DNA from: Pseudomonadota bacterium
GTDB lineage: Bacteria > Pseudomonadota > Gammaproteobacteria > Burkholderiales > Burkholderiaceae_C
Direction: 5' to 3'
DNA length: 49,286 nt
Assembly: GCA_021819435.1 (NCBI GenBank)
Contig: JAKARB010000019.1
Coordinates: 1 to 49,286 of the forward strand
Positions 18,223-25,315 of the stretch are shown here, piece after piece (positions within the stretch are counted from its first letter, which is position 1; each line of letters begins with the position of its first letter). The notes beneath the pieces are model-generated. The model was given only the letters and a program-made list of their open reading frames with translations. It was not told the DNA's origin and ran no database searches. A program made the translations under genes and the position numbers.

Positions 18223-19125
18223 TCAGCTCACTCCTTCGTTCCAGCGCAGCTTGCGGCGCAGGGTCGCGTAATAACTCCAGCCCTCTGGGTGCAGGAAGCG
18301 CACCTTGTGCGCCGAGCGCCGCACGGTGATGCGGTCGCGGTGCAGCAGGCTGGCCAGGGACTGCATGTCGAAGTTCATGCTGGCGTCGCGGCCAGCCACG
18401 ATTTCGATGCTCACCGTGCCCGTGTCGGGAATGACGATGGGCCGGTTGGAAAGCGTGTGCGAGGCGATCGGCACGATCACCCAGCCGCCGAGCGCCGGGT
18501 GCAGGATGGGGCCGCCGGCCGACATGGCGTAGGCCGACGAACCAGTGGGCGATGCCACGATCAGGCCGTCGGCGCGGTAATTGGCGATGAACTGGCCGTC
18601 GACCTCGGCGCGCAGCTCGACCATGCTGGCCGTGGCGCCCCGGCTGACCACCACCTCGTTGATGGCGTGGCCTTCGTAGATGGTCTCCAACTCGCCACCG
18701 CGGTGGGGGCGCAGCACCGCGCCCTCGAGCATGTGGCGCGTTTCGGCCTCGTACTGGCCGCTGAGGATCAGGGGCAGGGCGGTGGCCACGTCCTTGAGCT
18801 GGATGTCGGTGATGAAGCCCAGGCGACCCTGGTTGATGCCCACCAGCGGGATGTTGTAGCGGGCAAGTTCGCGAGCGGTGGCCAGCATGGTGCCGTCGCC
18901 GCCAAGCACGATGGCCACGTCACATTGCTCGCCGATCTCGCGCATGCTCAGCGCTGGGTAGTCGGTCATGCCCGTGTTGAGGGCGGTTTCAGCTTCCAGC
19001 GACACGTCCAGGCCGGTGCGCACCAGCATGTGGGCCACGTCCTCCAGCACGGCGCGGATGCCGCGTGCCTGGAACTTGCCGACCAGGGCGGCGTGGCGGA
19101 ATCGACAGGGAAGCGAAGAGGGCAT
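18223..19125 (-). CDS. nadK: NAD kinase
   Basis: An ATP-NAD kinase of 300 residues that makes NADP in the cytoplasm. The catalytic GGDGT is at residues 75-79, followed by [11 protein letters not shown], the NE motif in [11 protein letters not shown], and [16 protein letters not shown]. The start at 19125 is chosen because family members begin a few residues before the first strand; an upstream in-frame ATG at 19209 would add 28 residues that overlap the hrcA promoter. It is divergent from hrcA, with about 100 bases between them. Confidence 0.93.
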   Translation of the reverse strand: MPSSLPCRFRHAALVGKFQARGIRAVLEDVAHMLVRTGLDVSLEAETALNTGMTDYPALSMREIGEQCDVAIVLGGDGTMLATARELARYNIPLVGINQGRLGFITDIQLKDVATALPLILSGQYEAETRHMLEGAVLRPHRGGELETIYEGHAINEVVVSRGATASMVELRAEVDGQFIANYRADGLIVASPTGSSAYAMSAGGPILHPALGGWVIVPIASHTLSNRPIVIPDTGTVSIEIVAGRDASMNFDMQSLASLLHRDRITVRRSAHKVRFLHPEGWSYYATLRRKLRWNEGVS

Positions 19126-19210
19126 GCGGAGAATTACACCACAGCGATGTGTCGGAAACAGGCCCGAAAACGGACGCCCGCCCAGGGGGAGGGGCGACGC
19201 GGCGCGCATT

Positions 19211-19219
19211 CTTTAGAAT
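19211..19219 (+). promoter_or_regulatory. possible -10 element (TAGAAT) of hrcA, near-leaderless
   Basis: TAGAAT at 19214-19219 lies only 9 bases upstream of the hrcA ATG at 19229. It is also the right arm of a small ATTCT/AGAAT dyad at 19209-19220. If it is used, the hrcA mRNA would be almost leaderless, which fits the lack of a visible ribosome-binding site. No CIRCE element was seen here. Confidence 0.3.
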
Positions 19220-19228
19220 GGTCGGACC

Positions 19229-20257
19229 ATGCTGGACGAACGTGCCAAGATCCTGTTGAAAGCGCTGGTCGAGCGTTACATCGCCGACGGGCAACCCGTC
19301 GGTTCGCGCACGCTCTCGCGCGCTTCGGGTCTGGAACTCTCCGCTGCCACCATCCGCAATGTGATGGCCGACCTCGAAGACCTCGGCCTCATCGTCAGCC
19401 CGCACACTTCGGCCGGCCGCGTGCCGACGGCGCGGGGCTACCGCCTGTTCGTGGACACCATGCTCACGGCGCGGTCGCTCGGCCTGGACTGCCTGGGCGA
19501 ACTCGGCGCCGACGCCCGCGACCAGCTCCAGCCTGATCAGCCCCAGCGCGTCATCTCCAACGCCGCGCAGATGTTGTCGAGCCTGTCGCAGTTCGTCGGC
19601 GTGGTCACGGCGCCGCGCAAGGCCACGGTGTTCCGCCACATTGAGTTCCTGCGCCTGGGTGAAAAGCGCCTGCTCGTCATCCTGGTTTCGCCCGATGGCG
19701 ACGTGCAGAACCGCGTCATCTTCACCGCCCAGGACTACAACACCTCGCAGCTGCTTGAAGCCAGCAACTTCCTGACCGAGCACTACAGCGGCCTGACCAT
19801 CGAAGAGATGCGCGAGCGGCTCAAGCACGAGGTCGACCAGTTGCGCACCGAGATCGGCAGCCTGATGCAGGCGGCGGTGCAGGCCGGCAGCGAGGTGGCC
19901 GCCGAAACCGAAGAAAACGTCGTCGTCTCGGGCGAACGCAACCTGCTGACGGTTCAAGACTTCTCCAGCGACATGGGTTCGCTGCGCCGCATGTTCGACC
20001 TCTTCGAGCAGAAGACCCAGCTCATGCGCCTGCTCGATGGCTCCAGCCGCGCCGAGGGCGTCAACATCTACATCGGCGGCGAGAGCCAGGTTGTGCCCTT
20101 CGAAGAGCTCTCGGTGGTCTCGGCGCCTTACCAGATCGATGGCCGTGTGGTGGGCACGCTCGGCGTGATCGGCCCCACCCGCATGGCCTACGACCGCATG
20201 ATCGAGATCGTGGACATCACCTCGCGGCTGGTGTCCAACGCCTTGAGCCAAAAGTGA
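19229..20257 (+). CDS. hrcA: heat-inducible transcriptional repressor HrcA
   Basis: A repressor of 342 residues controlling groESL/dnaK-type heat-shock genes through CIRCE elements. The N-terminal winged helix contains [15 protein letters not shown] and [16 protein letters not shown], the classical HrcA start, then [20 protein letters not shown]. The C-terminal GAF-like dimerisation domain ends with [14 protein letters not shown] and the helix at the stop. The length matches the family. Divergent from nadK, as in many betaproteobacteria. Confidence 0.96.
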   Translation: MLDERAKILLKALVERYIADGQPVGSRTLSRASGLELSAATIRNVMADLEDLGLIVSPHTSAGRVPTARGYRLFVDTMLTARSLGLDCLGELGADARDQLQPDQPQRVISNAAQMLSSLSQFVGVVTAPRKATVFRHIEFLRLGEKRLLVILVSPDGDVQNRVIFTAQDYNTSQLLEASNFLTEHYSGLTIEEMRERLKHEVDQLRTEIGSLMQAAVQAGSEVAAETEENVVVSGERNLLTVQDFSSDMGSLRRMFDLFEQKTQLMRLLDGSSRAEGVNIYIGGESQVVPFEELSVVSAPYQIDGRVVGTLGVIGPTRMAYDRMIEIVDITSRLVSNALSQK

Positions 20258-20288
20258 TGCATGCGGGCGGGGTGATGTGCCGTCCGCC

Positions 20289-20294
20289 TACAAT
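20289..20294 (+). promoter_or_regulatory. -10 element (TACAAT) of the tRNA gene
   Basis: TACAAT ends 19 bases upstream of the mature tRNA 5' end, a normal distance for a tRNA promoter. The -35 region is weak. Confidence 0.5.
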
Positions 20295-20313
20295 CGCGGG
20301 CTGATGTTTCAGG

Positions 20314-20392
<79 letters not shown>

Positions 20393-20400
20393 GCCATTTC

Positions 20401-20456
20401 TTGATATTTGTGTCAAAAATTTTGCCTGGGAAGGCATTTGTTGATATAAATATCAA
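20401..20456 (+). promoter_or_regulatory. two operator-like dyads in front of hipB
   Basis: TTGATATAAATATCAA (7+2+7, perfect arms) occupies 20441-20456 and directly abuts the hipB ATG. A degenerate copy, TTGATATTTGTGTCAA (two mismatches in the right arm), is at 20401-20416. The centres are 40 bases apart, close to four helical turns, as expected for cooperative autorepression by a HipB dimer. Confidence 0.6.
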
Positions 20457-20711
20457 ATGCAAACCCTCCAGGAACTGGGTGAAGCCGTTGCCGAGCGTCG
20501 CAAGGCGCTGAACCTGCGCCAGCAGGCTGTGGCCGAGCAAGCGGGCATCACCCCCGAATCCCTCTCCCGCTTCGAGCGCGGGCGCGGCGCCGAGTTCGGC
20601 GCCCGCAAGCTGCTGGCCGTGCTGGCGGTGCTGGGCATGGAGCTCGACGTCATCCCGACGGGCCAGGCTGGCACGCTGGATGAACTGCGCCGCGAGCGCA
20701 ACCAGCCATGA
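20457..20711 (+). CDS. HipB-like antitoxin, Cro/C1-type HTH protein
   Basis: A DNA-binding protein of 84 residues. The helix-turn-helix reads RQQAVAEQAGITPESLSRFERG, followed by a hydrophobic helix around KLLAVLAVLGMEL, as in HipB antitoxins. No Shine-Dalgarno is visible because the operator dyad touches the ATG. The gene overlaps the downstream hipA-like frame by four bases (ATGA), the usual HipBA arrangement. It normally binds HipA and represses its own operon; here the partner is truncated, so it may act as an orphan repressor. Confidence 0.85.
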   Translation: MQTLQELGEAVAERRKALNLRQQAVAEQAGITPESLSRFERGRGAEFGARKLLAVLAVLGMELDVIPTGQAGTLDELRRERNQP

Positions 20712-21268
20712 AGCTCGCGGTCTACGTCATGGGCCGCGATGTGGCCGTGCTGGAGCAGGCAGGCGACTTCAAAAGCGTGCTGACCTACCACGCTCACACG
20801 GCGCCCGAGGACTTTGTCTCGCTGACCATGCCGGTGCGCACCGAGTCGTACGTGTGGGACGACCAACTGCCCCCCGTGCTGCAGATGAACCTGCCCGAGG
20901 GCTACCTGCTGCAGGTGCTGCAGGAGCAGTTTGGGCCGCACATCGGGGCCAGTCCGGTGGCCTTGCTGTCGGTCATCGGCCGAAACATGGTGGGGCGCAT
21001 CCAGGTGGCCGCCACAGGTCCGGAGCTGAACCACCCTGCCAGGCCCATCGAGGTGGCTCCTTTGCTGAGGGGGGACAACTCTGAAGAGGTCTTCGCCGAG
21101 TTGGTGCGCCAGCACGCCACCAGCGGCGTATCAGGCGTGGTGCCTAAGTTCCTGGATGCTGAGCAAGAAGCTGCGCCAGAGGGCTCGCCCCTTGCCGCTC
21201 ACAAGAAGGCCAGCCTGATCACGCGGCGGCACATCATCAAGGGCTCTTCGCGATGGTTCCATCACTGA
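20708..21268 (+). pseudogene. 3'-truncated hipA (serine/threonine kinase toxin)
   Basis: The 186-residue frame matches the N-terminal part of HipA: the N-subdomain (MKLAVYVMGRDVAVL, MNLPEGYLL) and the start of the kinase core (SGVVPKF, then KASLITRRHIIKGSS). HipA proteins run to about 430 residues; the catalytic Asp and the ATP-binding segments that should follow are missing and the frame ends RWFHH. No remainder is found in other frames downstream. The break coincides with the change from host-like to AT-rich DNA, suggesting the insertion or deletion that brought in the next operon. A HipS-like functional fragment is possible but less likely. Confidence 0.8.
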
Positions 21269-21423
21269 GGTGCTCTACGATCCCTTGCAAGCCAAGCTTG
21301 TCGGTAGAGGCTGAGCAGCAGATTGCTCCGACAGAGGAAGGGCAGTCTGCGTAGAGGATCGCCCTTCGGTCCATTGAAGTACCCCCCTCATCCGTGGCAT
21401 CTTTCCTAGACAAGGATGGGAAC

Positions 21424-21436
21424 TACCTTTAAGGTA
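21424..21436. promoter_or_regulatory. MqsA-type operator palindrome TACCTTTAAGGTA
   Basis: The sequence is a perfect dyad around a central T and contains ACCT-N3-AGGT, close to the ACCT/AGGT palindromes bound by MqsA upstream of the E. coli mqsRA genes. It ends 10 bases before the toxin ATG, where it would cover the core promoter. Confidence 0.6.
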
Positions 21437-21446
21437 TCATCATCTG

Positions 21447-21884
21447 ATGGCGTTAGCACTTCACTACCCTACACCGCCTCGCATACATGAACTTGACGGG
21501 CGAGAGAATCATGAGCGGAAGATCACTCCTAGGTGCTGGGACTTGGCCGCAGTGCAGGCGGCGCTGCGCTCAAGTCACTTGTCAATTCAACTATCGACCA
21601 CAGCTAGTGAAGATGTCTCGACCGAGCTGCGATGGGATGGAAATGACATTAAAAACTTCTTCCTCTGTTTGGGGGCTCACCGGTACAACGATTCTGAATG
21701 GTGCCTGCCTCCAGAACACGGAAATCGGTTTGCCCCGATGGCTGCGGATAGTTATTTAATGGGTTTCGATAGAATTAAGGCGGAAGAGAATCAAAATCGA
21801 CAACCATACGTGTACATGAAGTTCACGGTGCGCGAAAAGTCGGGGAAAATTTTGGTATTCAGTCTGCACCCGTCTCGATTTTAG
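21447..21884 (+). CDS. divergent MqsR-like toxin of a toxin-antitoxin-chaperone operon
   Basis: A protein of 145 residues directly upstream of an MqsA-type antitoxin, the same toxin-first order as E. coli mqsRA. The C-terminal strand pair VYMKFTVREKSGKILVFSL resembles the MqsR end VYLKITV...IVSF, and the preceding ADSYLMG region may match the MqsR WQDVY segment. It is longer than MqsR (98 residues) because of an N-terminal extension and a loop. The catalytic Lys/Gln residues of MqsR are not clearly conserved, so RNase activity is inference. Codon use is AT-rich compared with the host. Alternative: an unrelated toxin fold. The start could be further in, as the first 20 residues look non-conserved. 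Confidence 0.6.
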   Translation: MALALHYPTPPRIHELDGRENHERKITPRCWDLAAVQAALRSSHLSIQLSTTASEDVSTELRWDGNDIKNFFLCLGAHRYNDSEWCLPPEHGNRFAPMAADSYLMGFDRIKAEENQNRQPYVYMKFTVREKSGKILVFSLHPSRF

Positions 21885-21897
21885 TTTGGAGTTGAAA

Positions 21898-22569
21898 ATG
21901 AAATACACGCATTTGTGCCCTTTCTGTGAGGAGGGGGATGCTGTAGAAGTTGAATATTCGGCCAAAGTTAAGTTGGGTCGAAGAATGGTGTTGGTCGAGG
22001 GGCTGAAGAAGACGGTGTGTGATTTTTGTGGTAGTGAGTCGGTCCCTGATGCATTTCATGATGTTAATTTGAGTTTGATCCGAAACGCAGGCGATGTGTG
22101 TCGGGGTGCCGTTTCGGCTGGGATGCTGCGTAGTCTTCGTGAGGATTGGGGATTGACCCAGGTGGAGGCTTCGAAGCTTTTTGGTGCGGGTAAAAGTTCG
22201 TTTGCAAAATGGGAGTCGGGGCAGGCGAAGATTAGTACGCCTGCAGCCTTGCTTATCCAGGTTGCGATGAATGTGCCTGGTGTCATGAGTTATTTGGGTG
22301 GCCTTGCGAAGGTGAAAGTCAAGCAGGTGGTGTCAGTTAAAAATTCGCCTGAATTGCGGTCTAATGTGTTTTTTGGTGCATATGAGACGGTTAGATTTCC
22401 TGAGGGTTCTGCTGCAAATGTTCTGCAGTTTACGCATCGTGGTGCACACAAAATGCGCCGTACGATAAATGCAGCTGATGTGCTTAGAGAGGAGGATTGG
22501 GGAGGTGAATATTCTCCGCCCAACATTTACGCCCCTGATACTTTGGTGCCGATGGAGGCTGCGGCATGA
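21898..22569 (+). CDS. MqsA-type antitoxin with long C-terminal extension
   Basis: 223 residues. The N-terminal zinc domain has CPFC at residues 7-10 and CDFC near 43-46, the MqsA arrangement. The HTH follows: REDWGLTQVEASKLFGAGK then SSFAKWESG, closely resembling the MqsA DNA-binding domain. MqsA is about 131 residues; here about 90 extra residues follow (from VKVKQVVSV to the end), rich in aromatic and polar residues, which could be the chaperone-addiction segment seen in TAC antitoxins. The ATG at 21898 has GGAG six bases upstream; a TTG at 21886 is the alternative. It overlaps the chaperone gene by four bases. Confidence 0.82.
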   Translation: MKYTHLCPFCEEGDAVEVEYSAKVKLGRRMVLVEGLKKTVCDFCGSESVPDAFHDVNLSLIRNAGDVCRGAVSAGMLRSLREDWGLTQVEASKLFGAGKSSFAKWESGQAKISTPAALLIQVAMNVPGVMSYLGGLAKVKVKQVVSVKNSPELRSNVFFGAYETVRFPEGSAANVLQFTHRGAHKMRRTINAADVLREEDWGGEYSPPNIYAPDTLVPMEAAA

Positions 22570-23057
22570 GGCCAAGTCCGATACAGATGGTGGAGGCTTT
22601 TCCCGAGAAGGTTTGGGTTGAGCTGAACGGCAATATCGATGCGATCGGCGATGATGATTCTTTGCTCGACAAGATAGAGCTTCAGTTTCGTAAGCGTCTT
22701 GAGCCTTTTCCAGAGTTTTGGGATGATGGTGAGCCTTTTGAGGGCGCTCGGGGGCGCACGTTCAAGGTGACCTTGGGGGTTCGAACGCCAGAAGGTACTA
22801 AGGTCGGCGCATACGTTTTTGAGATTGTCATTACTGGCGCATTTGCATGTGTTGCGAAAAAGGTGGGTGATCTTGAGCCTGAAGATGCAGCATATGAGTA
22901 CGGCCTGACCATGCTTTATGGAATGGTGCGTGAGCAGTTTGCTGCGATTACGTCTCGCATGCTTCCTGGGATTCGTACTCTCCCCACGCTTAGTTTCATA
23001 GGGGAACGGAAGATTGAGTTGGCCGGAAACGCGAGTGAGGCAGCAAAGCTTGATTAG
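22566..23057 (+). CDS. SecB-like chaperone of the toxin-antitoxin-chaperone operon
   Basis: 163 residues, start overlapping the antitoxin stop (ATGA). The segment FEIVITGAFACVAK followed by a helix and MLYGMVREQFAAITSRMLP then LPTLSF aligns with the SecB core, where the corresponding E. coli part reads GGIFSI, ILFPYARECITSMVSRG and LAPVNF. Length is close to SecB (155). SecB-like proteins encoded third in TA operons stabilise the antitoxin. A conserved housekeeping SecB would be expected elsewhere in the genome next to grxC or gpsA, not here. AT-rich codon use matches its two partners, indicating joint transfer. Confidence 0.78.
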   Translation: MRPSPIQMVEAFPEKVWVELNGNIDAIGDDDSLLDKIELQFRKRLEPFPEFWDDGEPFEGARGRTFKVTLGVRTPEGTKVGAYVFEIVITGAFACVAKKVGDLEPEDAAYEYGLTMLYGMVREQFAAITSRMLPGIRTLPTLSFIGERKIELAGNASEAAKLD

Positions 23058-23077
23058 AGGTTTTCGCTGTAAATGAT

Positions 23078-23102
23078 GAAAAGGGGCGCATGGCCCCTTT
23101 TC
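23078..23102. terminator. Rho-independent terminator of the toxin-antitoxin-chaperone operon
   Basis: GAAAAGGGGC and GCCCCTTTTC form a perfect 10-bp stem around the 5-base loop GCATG. The A/T ends make it usable in both directions. It starts 20 bases after the chaperone stop codon. Confidence 0.9.
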
Positions 23103-23464
23103 TATTTTGGGTGTGGAAGGCAATGATTTATTGGTGGAGTGATGCGCGGATGTGTGTCACTGGCGGGCCATTTTTTGATTGGCGAATTCTGGTCAGTTGT
23201 GGTCGTGGTCGACTGTGTAAACGCCGTGCATCGTTGCCGTTTGCTGCCACCTTCCTCAGAGGCTGCGGACATTTCAGGTGTCGGACTTCTTCTGCGTCCG
23301 ACATCGTTTGATCCTGCTTCTCATGAGGTACAACCTCGGTACAGTCATCAGCTTTGCCCGTTTCCGCTCAACACCGTTAAGTTACTGTCCCCAAAGTACT
23401 TTCAACTTTCCCAAGCTACGGTGCAGTTCGGTACACTTGCCTAGACACACACCTTCGTCCGCCA
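23103..23464. other. AT-rich intergenic DNA at the right end of the island
   Basis: About 360 bases with no supported gene. Short open frames exist but none has a ribosome-binding site, family motif or consistent codon use. The base composition remains AT-richer than the host until the tRNA-end repeat, so it belongs to the island. Confidence 0.6.
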
Positions 23465-23510
23465 ACTCATAATCCATTGGTGCCGGGTTCGACTCCCGGG
23501 GGGCCTACCA
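23465..23510 (+). repeat. right copy of tRNA-end repeat (att-like site)
   Basis: 45 of 46 bases match 20347-20392, including the encoded ACCA end. The bases upstream do not continue the tRNA, so this is a displaced 3' fragment and not a second functional gene. It marks the right boundary of the island. Confidence 0.85.
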
Positions 23511-23800
23511 ACACCCCAAACATCACGGCGACTTTCTAGCCCATGCACATCGCATGGCTGTGGGCTTTTGTCAGGCAGTGGCCATGGCTTCAGCTCCATG
23601 AGCCGGGCATTCGACGCCAGACTGAACACCAAACCGCCCCTTGTTCTGCGCTTCATGGCGCGGCCGTTTGGCGCAAATTGTCAGAAATCGGTGTTCTCCC
23701 CAGCGCGGAGAACCCGTGCGAAGGCGCCGCAGGCCGGGATGGCCCGGATGTGCGCCGAGGGCTCAGCCGATGCAATGCGCTGTCATCTTTTGCCCGCCAC

Positions 23801-23938
23801 ATGCCGTCTCGCCGACTGATCAAGCTGGATCCTGAGCTCCGTGGTCGCATCGGACTGTGGATGGCCGTGCTCGGATACGCCTGCGTGGCGGTCAGCATCG
23901 TCTCGCTGGGCTTGCACTTTTTCGAGCAACTGCGCTGA
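23801..23938 (+). CDS. possible small single-pass membrane protein
   Basis: A 45-residue frame starting ATG at 23801: a charged N-terminus (RRLIKLDPELRGR), one hydrophobic helix (WMAVLGYACVAVSIVSLGL) and a short tail. The pattern is plausible for a small membrane protein, but there is no clear ribosome-binding site or known relative. The frame stays open upstream to 23543 with unconvincing sequence. 23511-23800 otherwise shows nothing I can support. Confidence 0.3.
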   Translation: MPSRRLIKLDPELRGRIGLWMAVLGYACVAVSIVSLGLHFFEQLR

Positions 23939-23973
23939 GGGTGAGTTCGCAAGACGCGCTTCGCCTGCATGGC

Positions 23974-23988
23974 GCACGCTGGCGGTGC
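23974..23988. promoter_or_regulatory. NtrC-like binding site (distal)
   Basis: GCACGCTGGCGGTGC matches the NtrC consensus GCACC-N5-GGTGC at 9 of 10 positions. Its centre is about 161 bases upstream of the predicted sigma-54 start and 42 bases (four turns) from the second site. Confidence 0.5.
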
Positions 23989-24015
23989 AGCCTGGGCGCT
24001 GATGGTGGGCGGCAC

Positions 24016-24030
24016 GCACCACATCGCTGC
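24016..24030. promoter_or_regulatory. NtrC-like binding site (proximal)
   Basis: GCACCACATCGCTGC matches GCACC-N5-GGTGC at 9 of 10 positions, centred near -119 from the predicted start site. Paired sites at this distance are typical of NtrC enhancers. Confidence 0.5.
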
Positions 24031-24115
24031 TTGCGTGGGTTGCTTTCAACCTTTTTGGGCGCCACTGAGCGCGCCTCCTCTGGGCCATTCCCTGTGCAAC
24101 ACCGGAAAAACCGGT

Positions 24116-24131
24116 TGGCACGCTTGATGCA
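24116..24131 (+). promoter_or_regulatory. sigma-54 promoter of the NitT/TauT transporter operon
   Basis: TGGCACGCTTGATGCA differs from the consensus TGGCACG-N4-TTGCA at one position. The GG (24117-24118) and GC (24129-24130) dinucleotides are exactly 10 bases apart. The predicted transcription start is near 24142, 58 bases before the first gene. Confidence 0.8.
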
Positions 24132-24170
24132 TCGGCCTCTCCGGTATTACTGATTCATCAACCCGTAATA

Positions 24171-24184
24171 ACGGTGATCACCGT
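24171..24184. promoter_or_regulatory. 14-bp palindrome ACGGTGATCACCGT in the operon leader
   Basis: A perfect dyad lies between the sigma-54 start and the first gene. A second, looser dyad TATTAC/GTAATA spans 24145-24170. It may be an operator for a repressor acting downstream of the promoter, conceivably the NikR-like protein of the same operon; this is inference. Confidence 0.35.
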
Positions 24185-24199
24185 GGAGTAGGTCGAACC

Positions 24200-25216
24200 A
24201 TGTTGTCTGATGCCATGTCGAAGCGTTTGGTGGGTGGGGCCCGGGCCCTGGTGGCCGCAGTGGCGGTGGTGGGCGCGCAACTGGCCGCGCCTGCGGCCTG
24301 GGCCGCACAGCCCTTGAAGGTGGGCTACAGCGACTGGCCGGGCTGGGTTGCCTGGCAGGTGGCCATCGACAAGGGCTGGTTCAAGCAGGCGGGCGTGGAC
24401 GTGAAGTTCGAGTGGTTCGACTACTCGGCCTCGATGGAGGCCTTCGCGGCCGGCAAGATCGATGCGGTGACCATGACCAACGGTGATGCCCTGGTGACGG
24501 GTGCCGGCGGCGCGCGCAGCGTGATGGTCATGCTGACCGACTACTCCAACGGCAACGACATGATCATCGGCAAGCCGGGTGTGAAGTCGCTCAAGGACCT
24601 CAAGGGCAAGAAGGTGGCGGTGGAGTTCGGCCTGGTCGAACACCTGCTGCTGCTCAATGGCATGAAGAAGGCCGGCATGAAGGAGTCGGACGTCACGCTG
24701 GTGAACGCCAAGACCAACGAGATGCCGCAGGTGCTGGCATCGGGCGACGTGGCCGCCGTGGGCGCGTGGCAGCCCATCGCGGGCCAAGCCATCAAGGGCC
24801 TGCCGGGTTCGCGCCCGATCTACACCTCGGCCGATGAGCCGGGCCTGATCTACGACGTGCTGGCGGTGAGCCCCACCAGCCTGGCCGCGCGCAAGGCCGA
24901 GTGGCAGAAGGTGGTGGGCGTGTGGGACAAGGTGGTGAGCTTCATCAACGACCCCAAGACCCAGCCCGAGGCGCTGAAGATCATGGCTGCGCGCGTGGGC
25001 GTGGCGCCTGAAGCCTATGGCGCCTTCCTCAAGGGCACCAAGCTGCTGTCGCTCAAGGAAGGCAAGGCGATCATGGTCAAGGGCGATGGCTTCAAGTCGC
25101 TACACGGATCGAGCAAGATCGCTGATGACTTCAACGTCGCCAACGATGTCTACAAGAAGGCTCAGCCGGTCGACAGCTACATCGATGCGTCGCTGACGAA
25201 CGCGGCGGCGAAGTGA
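24200..25216 (+). CDS. NitT/TauT-family ABC transporter substrate-binding protein
   Basis: A periplasmic binding protein of 338 residues of the NMT1/TauA/SsuA type. The N-terminus is a long signal peptide (positive [10 protein letters not shown], hydrophobic core, cleavage near AAWA-AQP), then [19 protein letters not shown], the usual ligand-cleft start, and [14 protein letters not shown] second ATG at 24215 could be the start. This family binds nitrate, taurine, sulfonates, pyrimidine precursors or small nitrogen compounds. The neighbours (creatininase family, glutamine synthetase, guanidine operon) and sigma-54/NtrC control point to a nitrogen source, not sulfonate. Confidence 0.87.
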   Translation: MLSDAMSKRLVGGARALVAAVAVVGAQLAAPAAWAAQPLKVGYSDWPGWVAWQVAIDKGWFKQAGVDVKFEWFDYSASMEAFAAGKIDAVTMTNGDALVTGAGGARSVMVMLTDYSNGNDMIIGKPGVKSLKDLKGKKVAVEFGLVEHLLLLNGMKKAGMKESDVTLVNAKTNEMPQVLASGDVAAVGAWQPIAGQAIKGLPGSRPIYTSADEPGLIYDVLAVSPTSLAARKAEWQKVVGVWDKVVSFINDPKTQPEALKIMAARVGVAPEAYGAFLKGTKLLSLKEGKAIMVKGDGFKSLHGSSKIADDFNVANDVYKKAQPVDSYIDASLTNAAAK

Positions 25217-25233
25217 CATGAAGCGATGAGCCA

Positions 25234-25270
25234 CGAGGGGCGGGCCACCGGCTGGTGCGCTCGGCCCTCG
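25234..25270 (+). other. intercistronic stem-loop after the binding-protein gene
   Basis: CGAGGG and CCCTCG enclose an inner hairpin CACC-GGCT-GGTG. There is no T run, so it is probably not a terminator. Such hairpins often protect the 3' end of binding-protein mRNA so that it is made in excess over the membrane subunits. Confidence 0.5.
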
Positions 25271-25315
25271 GCAAGTCGGCTCCTCCCCTGTTGAAACCTG
25301 CAGAACGGGATCACC

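Noticed and set aside
19126..19228. A CIRCE element upstream of hrcA
   Set aside because: The TTAGCACTC-N9-GAGTGCTAA pattern is not present; only a small ATTCT/AGAAT dyad is seen.
20708..21268. A functional HipS protein of a HipBST system
   Set aside because: The frame runs beyond a HipS-like N-subdomain into the kinase core and then stops, and no separate HipT kinase follows.
23139..23444. Open frames of 60-100 residues at the right end of the island
   Set aside because: No ribosome-binding site, no family motif and poor codon use; they overlap each other in different frames.
23465..23510. A second tRNA gene
   Set aside because: Only the 3' half is present; the acceptor 5' strand and D arm are missing.
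24003..24022. TGGTG/CACCA dyad as an NtrC site
   Set aside because: The half-sites are in the opposite order to the NtrC consensus; the overlapping GCACC-N5-GCTGC at 24016-24030 fits better.
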